From Aspergillus flavus (lineage: Eukaryota > Ascomycota > Eurotiomycetes > Eurotiales > Aspergillaceae), in assembly GCF_009017415.1 (NCBI RefSeq), contig NC_092408.1, positions 1,612,001 to 1,676,000 of the forward strand: a stretch of DNA of 64,000 bases. Reading direction: 5' to 3'. Both the position numbers and the translations under genes were made by a program. Numbering within the stretch: position 1 is the stretch's first letter; the number at the start of each line of letters is the position of its first letter. The notes beneath the pieces were generated by a model. That model was not told the origin of the DNA. It saw only the letters and a list, made by a program, of their open reading frames with translations, and ran no database searches. Shown here one piece after another: positions 45,806 through 57,427 of the stretch.

Positions 45806-48323
45806 ATGGCTCACCTCCACGAGGTGCCTCTAGCAGCGGGTCTGCTCACGACCTTCGTTCCTTCCGCCGTCCCCACGCTGACCCTCTCGTCGTTATATGT
45901 TTCCCCTTCTTCCCAGCCATTCCCGACGTTGGCCTCGGACCCCGGATATGACGACGGCGGCGGAGGTGGGGGAGGAATGCATGAATGGTCTTCACTCATC
46001 GGCATCGTGACTGCGCTAATCGGCAATATCCTGATCTCCTTGGCCCTCAATATTCAGCGCTATGCCCATATCAGGATCGAGCGAGAATGGGAGCATCAAA
46101 AACTACAAAAGGAGGCGGAATGGAAACGTGCAAATCCAGGCCTGGGGTCGACAGACACTTATGGTTCGGTTGCGGATCATGAATACAACGACTACGAAAC
46201 TCGGGGTAGAAACCAATCCCGCCGCTTCGCTCGTTATAGGGACGAGTCCCCAGAGGTTAGGTTCGTCCATCATGATCAGCCCCATATTGATCTTGGACCC
46301 GAGGACGATGATGAGATGGACACGAATGCGCATCAGGATCAAATGGATGAGTCGTTCATGTCGGATCGGACTGTGCGACCGGGGGATCTGCGCCGGAAAT
46401 CATACCTTCGCTCTCCGTACTGGTGGGTCGGAATCGTGTTGATGTGCGTCGGCGAGATCGGAAACTTCATGGCATATGGTTTTGCTCCAGCGTCGATTGT
46501 TTCCCCATTGGGCGTCGTGGCCTTGATATCGAATTGCGTCATTGCTCCGATTCTGCTGAAGGAGAAATTCCGGGGACGCGACTTCTGGGGCGTGGTCGTG
46601 GCGGTCACCGGTGCAGTGGTAGTCGTTCTCAGCGCTAGTTCGTCCGAGGAGAAGATCGGACCGCATGATATCTGGGTGATGATTACCCGCTGGGAGTTTG
46701 AGACTTATGTAGGCATTTCCACCGTGTTGATCATTGGGCTCTTGTGGGCAAGTGGAAAGTATGGGTCACGAACGGTTTTGATTGATGTTGGGCTCGTGGC
46801 ACTTTTTGGTATGTTAACATAATAAGCTTCCATCCATTTGTACTCGCTTGGACGGCCACTCATTCTCGTGTCTAGGTGGATATACTGCCCTATCAACAAA
46901 GGGTGTTTCGTCACTGTTGTCCTTCACTCTATGGCATGTGATTACCTTTCCAATCACCTACCTTCTGGTTTTTGTCCTGGTTTTCAGCGCTGTATTGCAG
47001 ATTCGCTACATCAACCGTGCTCTCCAGCGTTTTGATTCCACCCAGGTGATCCCAACCCAGTTTGTGCTTTTCACACTGTCTGTCATCATTGGAAGCGCGG
47101 TGCTGTACCGGGATTTCGAAAACTACACTCTTGACCGTGCCGGGAAGTTTGTGGGCGGTTGTCTCCTGACCTTTCTAGGCGTATATTTCATCACCAGTGG
47201 CAGGGTCCGCAATGACGACGAGTCTTCGTACTCTAATGACGAAGAGGAAGCTATTGGTCTGCTGGCAGGAGAGAGGTACCGTGATAGCGTCGACATGTCA
47301 CCTCCTGCGCGTCATGTAAGAGTGCAGAAACCTTCACGGATTCCTTTGGAAACCCAGGCAGAGAATATGCAGTCCCCCTCCGGGTCGCTCCTTAGTCACG
47401 GTATTGAGGGTATTGACGAGGGCCAGCGTACGCCCCGGGGTGTTTCATCTGCTGCTCCATCTTCTCCCGTTGGTTCATTGACCGCCGACTCTCTCACCGG
47501 ACAGTCTCTACAGCCTTCCCCTCCCATGCACCCTAACTCTCTCCTAACTAATCCTTGGGCTGATGCTCATGAGTCGGCCATTGAAACCCCCAAGTCCGAG
47601 CCCCAAATCCCCCAAATTGACCGTCCAGTCACTCCTGAACAGTCGAGGCCGACAACATCTGGCTCACCGGTTCTTCTTCGTTTCCCACCAGCGCCTGGCA
47701 TCGAAGACAATAACCTCAAGGTTCCTGCCGCCTCGGGAACGGAAACCGCATCGCCAGGGATCCGAAGTAGTACGGTTCCACAGACGCCACCGGCACGCCG
47801 ACTACGGAATTCGATATCGTCACGTTTCTCGCCTGGCCCGCTACTTCCGACTATCTCTGCCGGGTTCAGTGCAGTGGTAGCAGAGTCCCTACGCCGTGGT
47901 GAAACGAGTCCGGTAAAGGATCGCAAGTCCATGCGGAGGCATCGGGGCAAGCAACTCAGTACAACCATTGTAGATGGTTTTCTTCGCAGCCGCGACGGCG
48001 AAAATGCCAACATCGATGAGGGATTAGGGCCCCGCGGTGTGCTGCCGACGGCAAGGTTTAACTCCACCGGCGATATTGCCACCGCTCCTGTCACTGCAGG
48101 ACAATCCACCACTACTTTGGATACAGAGGATGCTCCACAAAACCTGCAGCCCGATGGCTCTACTTCTGTATCTCGGATTCGAAGCCTAAGTGACTCCTGG
48201 AGTGGAGGCCTAGCATGGCTGGGTGGCACTTTACGCAAAGTGAATGGCCACGGCAACGGACATGAGCAGATCGCCGAGTCACAGACTAACGAGGAGGAAA
48301 CTGGCGCAAATACGCAGGCGTAA
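45806..48323 (+). CDS. Long NIPA-family (DUF803) transporter with disordered C-terminus
   Basis: Exons 45806-46808 and 46876-48323 join in phase to 816 aa. A first helix (WSSLIGIVTALIGNILISLALNIQ) is followed by a charged loop of about 110 residues, then the NIPA core: YLRSPYWWVGIVLMCVGEIG, FAPASIVSPLGVVALISN, LLKEKFRGRDFWGV, and after the intron GGYTALSTKGVSSLLS, INRALQRFDSTQVIPTQFVLF and the last helices. The C-terminal 370 residues are Ser/Pro-rich, low in hydrophobics and likely cytosolic, with many potential phosphorylation sites. The core has the NIPA order seen at 10.9-12.4 kb but diverges strongly and has the inserted loop; the transported ion is presumed Mg2+ but not shown. Confidence 0.9.
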
Positions 48324-48826
48324 AAACACTCTTCAGGGTGGCTGGCTCACTGGTATTGTTAGTACATATTGCATTCGCGTTGAGAGGCTTCTTGGGTAGA
48401 CTCTAGTCTACCAGCCAATTTGTTGGCATTTTGTAGGTTATAGTGTTTAATACAGACTTTAGAGGTTCCACTGCGGTCGGTTCATTCCAGCAGTATATAA
48501 TGGTAGCATGACGCAGACTATACAGCATCTATTAGTCAAACATTGACTGTATGTACTCGTCGAACCTTTAATATATTTGCCAATTTGATCCCGGTTGCTT
48601 ATATGGAACATAGTAATTAATTCTCCGAGGAAACCTGGTGTGATACAGGGACTACTCAGTGATGAATCGGGCAGTTACAGTGGTAAAAAAAGAGCACGGT
48701 GAAATTTATTCTCCCTTGTTCTCTATAGTCCTGTACCCGAACTAAAAGACATCTATATATCTATTGAATCCTATCTAACCACCAACACCCAAAGACCCAC
48801 AGATACATAAACCCACCCAGATACAT
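48324..48826. other. Convergent 3' flanks
   Basis: About 500 bp between the ends of the NIPA-like gene and the second Zn2Cys6 gene; AT-rich, no feature seen. Confidence 0.6.
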
Positions 48827-51076
48827 CTACGAAGCCCAAGCACTCCTCAAAGCCGCCACAATCGCACTAGTCGGCCAAGCATACTCAAACTCCAAGTCCA
48901 CCAAAAACCTCACCAACGCCTCCCTCTCCCCGGGATCATCAAAATACTCCCCACAAATCGAGATGCCAACCGCACTGGTCACCAACGCCGGCGGCCCCGC
49001 CCGATTCCCCAACCCTAACCCAATGACCCTCCTCGTAATAGCCCTCAACTCGGCCTCCAGCGCACGGTTCAGCGCCCCGGCCCCGGCCCCCAACCGCTGC
49101 ATCCCCGGATTCGACACGGCGAGTAGAATCCGGGCCAGTTCCATGTGCTGCTCCGCTACAACCTGGCTATCGTTCATAAGCCAGATAGTCGGGAAATAAG
49201 ACCCCTTCTCCGGTTCCGGTGGTACATGGTAAATCGGTTTATATGAAAGAGGTTTATGGTTATTCCAGTGTGTTTCGAAGGCCTTGAGACTATTCCATTT
49301 TTCGAGCCGGGATGCTTGCGTCGGGTATTTGGTGTTTGTGTGGCTGTCGAAGGTGAAGTTTAGGAGGTCGGCGCACCAGACCAGGATGCGGTTGGCCCAG
49401 ATGAAGTCGCAGGTTGTGGGGAAGGCGTTGTAGTCGTTCTTTGGGGAGATGGGGAGCCGGACGGGTCGTTGGTGCAGGAATGCGCTCCAGATTTCTTGCC
49501 GGAGGGCGATGAGGCAGGCGGAGTGGCGGAGGGAGATTGCGGGCGAGGAGTGGATGTTGGTGTCGTGCGTTGGGCCGTGGATTGTTTGGGCGGCGTAGAA
49601 GGAGTCGTTGTTTTGGGTGTGTACTATGAATTGGACAGCTTTGAGGTAGGCTTCTGTGTCTGTGCCGATTGAGGGGGCTGGTCTTGGTTAGTTTGGGGCT
49701 GTGGAGAGGGATATGTTGGGGAGGATGGTTGGGGTTTATGGGCGGGGAGTACCGTCTATTTGCTCGTAGAAGCGGAGGATGGTCGCTGCTGTTAGTACGT
49801 CTTCGTTGTAGTCTTCGTTTGGGTCTTTGGAGATCTCGATTAGGTATGAGATGCAGATGTTGTGGTAGCGGATTGCCGAGTCTTCGCTGAGTCCGGGCAG
49901 CGGGATCCCGTCGAAGATGACCGTGCCGTTGATGTTGTTGCGGCATTTTAGGGCCTGGCGCATGTGGCCGGCCGATGCGGTATAAAGAGCGTATCGAAGT
50001 ACTGGGCAGAACATTGCTCGGCCGGGGACTGTGAGCGCGAAGTGTCGGTCTCGGTCTGTGGAGTCGAACTGTGGGGCGGTTAGCTGTGTTCGCTCGTTTG
50101 CTTGGGATGGTCATGCATTGCTTTGATTGTGCGATGGGAGTGGAGGGGAGAAGGGTACCCAATGTGCAAGCTTCTCCACGAAGTAGCGTATCAAGCATGC
50201 TTCCTGTAGATCACTGGTATAGGAGGCATCCGAGAAGGTTTCGGGAACGCCTTTCAAGGGCCCCAGGCGGTAATGATCGCGCTCTGCTGGGAAAGCATTC
50301 GAGGGTTGGTCGGTAGGTTGAGACAAGCAATCATATGCTGAAGTCTGGGCATAGTAAGAAGCCGACTGTGGAGACGTTTCGTTGGAGCCAGCGACTGCAT
50401 TGAAACTGGAAATGCTATAGTGCCTCGAGTCTCGATGACTCTGGCCTAGCCTTTCTCCCTGGTGGTTATGGCTAGTGTTCGTCGAGGTAGATGCTGGCAG
50501 TGAATGTGGTTTCTGGCCCTTTCGCCATATCATGGAGCTGGGGGATGGAGAATTATTAGAGCCTGTGGCATCAGGCAAGCTCTCTTCGGCATCATCATCA
50601 TCGTCGTCAGCGTCGCCGTCGCTCTCTTGACGACCATCCGGGTTCACATGGACATAATAAAGTCGACCTTTCTATAGTCAGAAACGCGAACAGTAGGTGT
50701 ACGGGTGTCCCAAATAAATGCAATGAGCGGAATGTATTACCTTTCCGAGGCAGGCCAACCCATTTCTGATCAGAAGAGAAATGAAACCTCCGTTTCGGTA
50801 TTGGCTCATGTCGAAATTTGAAGTTCTTGGCACTACGGTCACATTTTGAGCTGGCCTGTCTGCAGCTTTTGCAGGGGCTGCCTCCGTCGCCTATTGGTAG
50901 CAGTCAGTACCAAAGGATGACCTGTTCGCACAAGGGCCCTCGCTGGAGGACTCACATCGCAAATGCCGATCTGGATGCTCTGACGTTAGTGCGTGGAATT
51001 CTACCCTTTCCGGATGGTAGTACTGACCTTTGCATCTCCTACACGCAGCCGGCCTGTGCTTTCCAGGACTGCTCAT
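48827..51076 (-). CDS. Zn2Cys6 transcription factor, divergent from the P450 gene
   Basis: Six exons join in phase to 629 aa: 51076-51028, 50970-50956, 50890-50741, 50667-50159, 50068-49753, 49677-48827. Cys12, 15, 22, 28, 31 and 38 form CX2CX6CX5CX2CX6C, split by two introns including a 15-bp micro-exon. An acidic, Asp-rich patch (about 80-95) and a Ser/Asn-rich linker follow, then an alpha-helical effector region (IRYFVEKLAHW, FCPVLRYALYTASAGHMRQA, FPTTCDFIWANRILVWCADLLNF) that resembles the ARCA-like/fungal_trans_2 class. It should act in the nucleus. The start lies 507 bp from the start of the P450 gene on the other strand, so it may control that gene (inference). Confidence 0.87.
50956..50970 (-). 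other. 15-bp micro-exon inside the zinc-cluster coding sequence
   Basis: ATCGGCATTTGCGAT on the minus strand is flanked by CCAG and GTGAGT. Only its inclusion restores the spacing between the first three and last three zinc-binding cysteines; reading through the following intron meets a stop. Confidence 0.75.
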
Positions 51077-51583
51077 TTCCTATGTCTGGTCGAGGGCTGG
51101 AGATAACCACATGGTCATCGAGATGGTAGTTGAACATGAGTTGTGGGGGAAAACTGTGGGGAAACTTGGGGTAAAATTTCCCCGCTTGGTTTCCGGCCAA
51201 ATCCTTTTGTGGTAATCGTGTGGACCATTGGGCGAATCAGAGGCCGACAAGGTCAACCTCGCTGCTCTTGAAAAGGGAGTATTTCCCCATTGGGATGGTT
51301 AGGGCTTCCAAGTTCAATCGCTTCATCTGCATGAGATTAATATCGGGGTAGAGTCTGTCTGGCAAGTTTGAGTCAAGAGCTAACGGCGAGACCCTTGAGA
51401 GCCTTTTTGGGAAGCTTTGACTCTGCTCTCCGTAGCCCTATTTGTCCAAGATGAGGTCAAGGTCGGGAAATGATATTCATATCCCGATTCTCTCAAACAT
51501 ATATAGATTGAGGAAGTTCGACGGGACTTGTGAACTGATCCTCAACCATTCAGCATCGCAAGCTCCCAAGAATCATCCCAAAC
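51077..51583. promoter_or_regulatory. Shared divergent promoter of Zn2Cys6 regulator and P450
   Basis: 507 bp between two opposite start codons. A TATATAG-type element is at about 51498-51505, about 80 bp before the P450 ATG. Specific operator sites were not identified. Confidence 0.5.
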
Positions 51584-53146
51584 ATGACTGGAATCTATGT
51601 TTTGGCTGCCGCTAGTGCTCTTGCCCTTGGGGTAGGGTACGTGGTCATTCTTCCTATCATATACTACTTCTACGATCCCAAGGGGTTTCGCAAATATCCA
51701 AACTTCGCGCCCCTCGCGGGTATCACCGACCTTCCTTACTGTTACCTAAGCTCGTGTGGATATCGTTCCAAAGACCTATATGAAGCTCACAAAAATGCAC
51801 CAATATTGCGCATTGGACCCAACAATCTTTCCTTCGGCCGTATCGGTGCAGTGAAGGACATATACGGGCACAACACCCCGTGCATTAAAGATATCAAATA
51901 TGCTATGACATGGGGCTCTCATACACACCTGTTCGACGTGATCGACAAAGCGGACCATGCTGCGAAGCGAAAGCGCATGTCTTCTGCTTTCGCCATCAAG
52001 AACTTGGAGAGATGGGAACACAAAGTGGCCAACGTAACCGGCCGCCTTGTCAAAGCGTTGGATGCGCACTGTACACTCCCGTTGCTTCCTGGTCAGACAG
52101 AGCCGCAAGCGGCAGATGTCACGCTGGACTACAATAAGTGGATCAATTTGTTCACGATTGAGGCCATCAATCTCATTGCCCTTTCGTCCACACTAGGACT
52201 GCTAGAGAAGGGATCCGATGAGGTTACCGCACAAAGAAAGGATGGGACAACATACCCGGCTCGATATCGCAAATCCCAAGATAGTACCGCACACGCGCAG
52301 TCGCTTTTTGTTTGGGATTATAAGTACTTCCACTGGCTTTCTAGGTTATCAAAGCTGGTTCCCAAGTACCGCCAGATGTGGAAAGATGGAGAGCCATGGG
52401 GCGACGTGATCTACCACCAAGCAGTTACACGGCTACAACGGTACCAGAGCGGGGAGAAACTGGATGATTTCTTCTCCTCACTCATGGAAGATAAGGCAGG
52501 ACACCCTAACAACCTCGAATGGGGTGAGATCGTCGCCGAAGTAGGCGCTATCATCAACGCCGGAGCCGATACCACAGCGATTGCCCTAACCCAAGTCTTG
52601 GATATGTTAATCAGACACCCGAAGTACCTGCAAAGATTGCGGGAAGAAGTGGACAGCACCCTAGATGCAGACGAAGTGGTCGCACCATACGATAAGGTGA
52701 AGAACCTTCCGTTCCTGCGCGCTTGCTTAGATGAAGCATTGCGCCTGATCCCCCCTACATCAGCTGGACTACCCCGACGGACACCGCCGGAAGGAGCTCA
52801 GATATTGAACGAATGGATCCCGGGTGATACCAGCGTGTCGATGACAAGTTATTCGGCTCATCGGGATCCTGAAATTTTCCCTGATCCCGAGGAATATAAT
52901 CCGGACCGATGGATGGATTTGGACAACCGGAAGCGCATGGAGCCGTACTTTGTCCCGTTCTCGACGGGGGCCCGGGGGTGTCTCGGTCGGAATATCACGT
53001 ATCTTGAGCAGACTGTTGTACTTGCGACACTGGTGCATCGGTATGACTTTGCGGTGCCGGCCAATTGGAAGCTCGGTCGGTTCGAGGCGTTTAACCTGAT
53101 CATGGGCGAGATGCCGATGAAGATCTGGCGAAGGGAAAAGGCATGA
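51584..53146 (+). CDS. Cytochrome P450, benzoate-4-hydroxylase-like
   Basis: An intronless gene of 520 aa. An N-terminal membrane anchor (ALALGVGYVVILPIIYYF) places it in the ER. Hallmarks are the I-helix oxygen-binding AGADTT (about 327-332), ExxR in EALR (about 383-387), the PERF-like NPDRWMD, and the heme loop FSTGARGCLGR with its cysteine ligand (about 459-469). The substrate-recognition parts (SSAFAIKNLERWEHKVANVT, YNKWINLFTIEAINLIALS) resemble fungal P450s annotated as benzoate 4-monooxygenase-like. A monooxygenase reaction with NADPH-P450 reductase is expected; the true substrate is unknown. It is divergent from a Zn2Cys6 regulator. Confidence 0.9.
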   Translation: MTGIYVLAAASALALGVGYVVILPIIYYFYDPKGFRKYPNFAPLAGITDLPYCYLSSCGYRSKDLYEAHKNAPILRIGPNNLSFGRIGAVKDIYGHNTPCIKDIKYAMTWGSHTHLFDVIDKADHAAKRKRMSSAFAIKNLERWEHKVANVTGRLVKALDAHCTLPLLPGQTEPQAADVTLDYNKWINLFTIEAINLIALSSTLGLLEKGSDEVTAQRKDGTTYPARYRKSQDSTAHAQSLFVWDYKYFHWLSRLSKLVPKYRQMWKDGEPWGDVIYHQAVTRLQRYQSGEKLDDFFSSLMEDKAGHPNNLEWGEIVAEVGAIINAGADTTAIALTQVLDMLIRHPKYLQRLREEVDSTLDADEVVAPYDKVKNLPFLRACLDEALRLIPPTSAGLPRRTPPEGAQILNEWIPGDTSVSMTSYSAHRDPEIFPDPEEYNPDRWMDLDNRKRMEPYFVPFSTGARGCLGRNITYLEQTVVLATLVHRYDFAVPANWKLGRFEAFNLIMGEMPMKIWRREKA

Positions 53147-54088
53147 CGGCGTTAGAATAGCTATCTTCGGTAGACGATGGTAATGAAATCGAGGATCATG
53201 ACTATGGTGCAATTATCCACCTTTTGCTATTTGAGACCGGATCTAGTGGATTTAGTGTCCGTTCACATTCAATGGAGAAGTGGATACGGACAAGCATCAA
53301 GCATCCCGAGTAAAAGTGGACCACAATCAATTCATATATCCACGGATATCTAGCCTAGGACCCTGATTGACAAACCCCTAAAGCATAAACCTCAGACTTC
53401 CAGGGGTAGCGGACTATCACAAGATTCTGGTTCCAGGAAAGAATTCTTCGAAAGTCCATTCCAACGGGGATCGTGCATGGACTTTTAGCCGTCAAAGCCG
53501 TGGTCAAGGGAATCTGCAGCCAAGACTCCCCAACGCAAGCATTAATTAAATTGCGGGGACAAGCTTCCTCAGGCGATTCGTGGACCATTTATTAAATTCC
53601 CTTCCTCGCATTTCAGCCGTGAGCTTTAGCCGGACTATTATGATAGTTGCTGTCGGTCTGCATGGTGATTAACCGAAAACCTGTCGCCTGTATCGCAATC
53701 TCCCCTTCTCGATCCTTCATTTGTTCGATTCAATCTATTTGATCCACTGAGATGCCTGTGCTGCCTTGCTATCCTCCTCCGGAGAATCATCGGCGCCTGA
53801 CATCATGAGAGCTATACGACGCATGGATTCCCAACCGGTGCCAGTTCCTAAATTGAAGGCGCCGACTTCCGTGGAGAGCTAGCCTTGGCTTACTGCTTTG
53901 CTGGTGTGGGGTTTAATACTTTTTTTTCCATGAGCTCATTTCATTTTCTCCGGCGGGCTAATCCATCCTGAGAAAATGACCTGAGATTTAAAGTCGTCGC
54001 ATTTCCCCTCGGAGGATCTTTGCGATTCTTCCGTTTCTGCGTGGAGGCCGACACATTTACCTAAGGAAGCTCTGCTGAATCCAGAGAA
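53147..54088. other. Intergenic stretch before the GH3 gene
   Basis: About 940 bp with presumed P450 3' UTR and GH3 promoter. No gene found. Confidence 0.6.
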
Positions 54089-57045
54089 ATGGTTTCCGGT
54101 GTCTTTACGAAGGGGGTTCTGCTCCTGGGCCTCTTGTCGGGTCTGGCTCTTGGTCAAGATGAGAAGCCTCGCTACAAGGACCCCAGTGTTCCAGTGGAGG
54201 AGCGCGTCACTGATCTGCTGGGTCGCATGACGCTCGAGGAGAAGATGTCTCAATTGATTCAGGGTGCGATTGGAATTGTCTCGTTTTTACCAACAGGAGG
54301 TACTGATTGATCATCGCAGGCGACATCACCAATTGGATGAATGAGACTACTGGAGAATTCAACCTCACGGGTTTGGAATGGAGTACGAAAATGAGGGGTG
54401 GAATGTTCTACGGTAGGCAATTAACCTCACAGGATTGTTATTACAGTAGCTAACTAGCTATGGCTTTCAGTTGGATATCCGGTGCCTTGGGATTACATCG
54501 CAGACAATGTCAAGAAAGCTCAGGACTATATTCTCCAAAACACGACTCTCGGGATTCCCGCCATTGTTCAGACAGAATGTATGTTCTAGTCATGTTCGAT
54601 TCGCTGAACCCTGCGCTGATAATCCTTGCTTTGATAGCTCTTCACGGATTCCTCATCGGTAATGCAACGATCTATAACTCTCCCATCGGGTTCGCATGCT
54701 CGTTCAACCCGGAGGTGAGCCCATCCTTCCTGAGACCTGTCAAACAAGGCCCACTAGAACAGAAAGCTAATAAACACAACTCCAGCTTATCGAGAAAATG
54801 GCACGCCTCATCGGTCAGGAGGCCTCAGCCCTTGGGGTTAACCACGTAATGGGACCAGTGGTTGATCTCGCCCGTGAACTGCGATTTGGAAGAGTAAGCC
54901 TTATACTTCATTTCCTCAATAGAACAGACCTAAAAGTCATGTACAGGTCGAAGAGACGTACGGTGAAGACCCGTTCCTTGCAGGAGAAATTGGATACCAC
55001 TATACCAAGGGCATCCAAAGCCACAATATCTCCGCCAACGTCAAGCACTTTGTGGGATTTTCCCAACCCGAGCAAGGTCTCAACACTGCACCTGTCCACG
55101 GAGGAGAGAGATATCTGCGCACGACGTATGTACTTTCTTCTAGTTAACTGGAGTTCTACCCAGCAATGACTAACCAAGTCGATACAGTTGGTTGCCATCA
55201 TTCAAGCGCGCCATTATGGATGCCGGAGCGTGGAGTATCATGAGTGCGTACCACTCGTAAGTATACATTGTGCCTTACATATTGTCTTTATTTAATCAGT
55301 ATTAACCAAAAACAGATACGACGGTATCCCCGCCGTAGCCGACTACCACACCCTCACCGAAATCCTCCGCGAAGAATGGGGCTACAAATACTGGGTAACC
55401 AGTGACGCCGGCGCCAGCGACAGAGTCTGCACAGCCTTCAAACTCTGCCGCGCGGACCCCATCGACAAGGAAGCCGTTACACTTGCCATCCTCCCAGCCG
55501 GAAACGACGTCGAAATGGGCGGTGGCTCATAGTAAGTGTCACCCTCCCAGCCAGTGGATAATCGTCTAACACAAGATTAGCAACTTCGAAACGATCATCG
55601 ACCTGGTCAATGCCGGCAAGCTCGATATTGAAATCGTCAACACGGCTGTATCCCGTGTGCTCCGTGCGAAGTTCGAAATGGGCCTCTTCGAGAACCCCTA
55701 CAATGCTGCTCCGGCGTCTGAGTGGAACAAGCTCATCCATACTCAGGAGGCTGTTGATCTTGCCCGTGAGCTGGATCGGGAGTCGATTGTTCTGCTGGAG
55801 AATCATGATAATGCGCTTCCGTTGAAGAAGAGTGGTAGTATCGCTGTTATCGGGCCTATGGCGCATGGGTTTATGAATGTGAGCTTTTCTAGTCTTCTTG
55901 CGGTTCATCGGAGATGAATAGCACATGCATGAGACAGCAGGGGCAATGCTAACTAACACACACAGTATGGAGACTACGTCGTCTACGAAAGCCAGTACCG
56001 CGGCGTGACCCCCTTGGACGGCATCAAAGCCGCCGTTGGCGACAAGGCAACGATCAACTACGCCCAGGGCTGCGAACGCTGGAGCAACGACCAATCCGGC
56101 TTCGCCGAGGCAGTCGAAGCAGCCAAGAAGTCCGACGTAGCAGTCGTAGTCGTGGGTACCTGGTCTCGCGACCAGAAGGAGCTCTGGGCCGGTCTCAACG
56201 CAACGTAAACCACCCCCTTCCCTCCACCCCAAAACAACTTGGATAGAAAACTAACAAAGGACCCTAGAACCGGCGAACACGTCGACGTAAACAGCCTCAG
56301 CCTCGTCGGCGCCCAAGCCCCCCTCATCAAAGCAATCATCGACACAGGCGTTCCCACCGTGGTCGTCCTCTCCAGCGGCAAGCCCATCACAGAACCCTGG
56401 CTCTCGAACAACACCGCCGCACTCGTCCAGCAATTCTACCCCTCCGAGCAAGGCGGAAATGCCCTCGCCGACGTCCTCTTCGGCGACTATAACCCCTCCG
56501 GAAAACTCTCCGTCAGCTTCCCGCACTCCGTTGGCGATCTGCCCATCTACTACGATTATCTGAACTCGGCGCGCGAGATCGGTGATGCTGGGTATATTTA
56601 TTCGAATGGCACGCTGGAGTTCGGTCACCAGTATGCGCTTGGCAATCCCAAGGCGTGGTATCCCTTCGGGTATGGGAAGAGTTATTCGAGCTTCGAGTAT
56701 GGGGCTGTGAAGCTTGATAAGACGAATGTGACGGAGGCGGATACGGTTACTGTTAGTGTTGATGTGAAGAATACGGATGCCGCGAGGGAGGGCACCGAGG
56801 TTGTGCAGGTGTATGTTGTTGATGAGGTTGCGTCGGTTGTGGTGCCGAATCGGTTGCTCAAGGGGTTCAAGAAGGTTGTTATTCCTGCTGGGCAGACCAA
56901 GACGGTGGAGATTCCGTTGAAGGTGCAGGATTTGGGGCTGTGGAATGTGCGCATGAAGTATGTTGTTGAGCCTGGGGCTTTTGGTGTGCTGGTGGGAAGT
57001 AGCTCGGAGGATATTCGGGGCAATGCTACTTTCTATGTGCAGTGA
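54089..57045 (+). CDS. Secreted GH3 beta-glucosidase
   Basis: Eleven exons join in phase to 779 aa: 54089-54263, 54320-54412, 54471-54578, 54638-54714, 54786-54893, 54947-55125, 55188-55256, 55316-55531, 55581-55878, 55966-56204, 56268-57045. A signal peptide (VLLLGLLSGLALG) is followed by the GH3 N-terminal barrel (VEERVTDLLGRMTLEEKMSQ, GVNHVMGPVVDLARELRFGR, EETYGEDPFLAGE, KHFVGFSQPEQG). The nucleophile region is WGYKYWVTSDAGASD (Asp near residue 300), then the alpha/beta sandwich (ESIVLLENHDNALPL, YPSEQGGNALADVLFGDYNPSGKLSVSFP) and the fibronectin-III-like C-terminus (GFKKVVIPAGQTKTVEI). It should release glucose from cellobiose-type or aryl beta-glucosides outside the cell. A beta-xylosidase activity cannot be excluded from sequence. 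Confidence 0.92.
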
Positions 57046-57427
57046 TTGGGGAGTTAGCCTTGGGGTAAGCAGTGGATTCTGATTCAGAACTTTTGAATTA
57101 TACATTGATTTGCTCGGCTATGATCAATATAGCACTTTTTGTGGACATGACTCGTAAATTACCGTGATTCATAGGCTGATGCGTAGTTGCGTGCCTTCTT
57201 CCTCCCCCGATTTGCAGTAATCGAAAATTATGCAATTCCTTCATAATAAACCCGAAAAACAGTTCATGAACGCAAAACGGCCATAAAGAAGAGAAGAAAT
57301 ATGTGTGATGTGAAGTATCTTACGTCTCTCGACGAAAGGTAATCGTCCATGCTCCGTGCGGGACCTTAAAGCTTGCAAACTCACCATGTCCTTTGGACTC
57401 GATGGTATGAGGGATGAAAACTAGGAC
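57046..57427. other. Convergent 3' flanks of the GH3 and MIT genes
   Basis: 382 bp, AT-rich, presumed 3' UTRs. Confidence 0.6.

Noticed and set aside
47567..48256. 229-codon frame antisense to the long NIPA gene
   Set aside because: Low-complexity, mirrors a Ser/Pro-rich coding segment.
49290..50198. 302-codon minus-strand frame
   Set aside because: Pro/Arg/His-rich out-of-frame reading across an intron of the Zn2Cys6 gene; the true exons on the same strand join in another frame.
55477..57105. Two long minus-strand frames antisense to the GH3 gene
   Set aside because: Shadows of C-ending codons in the beta-glucosidase; one even crosses its introns without change in character.
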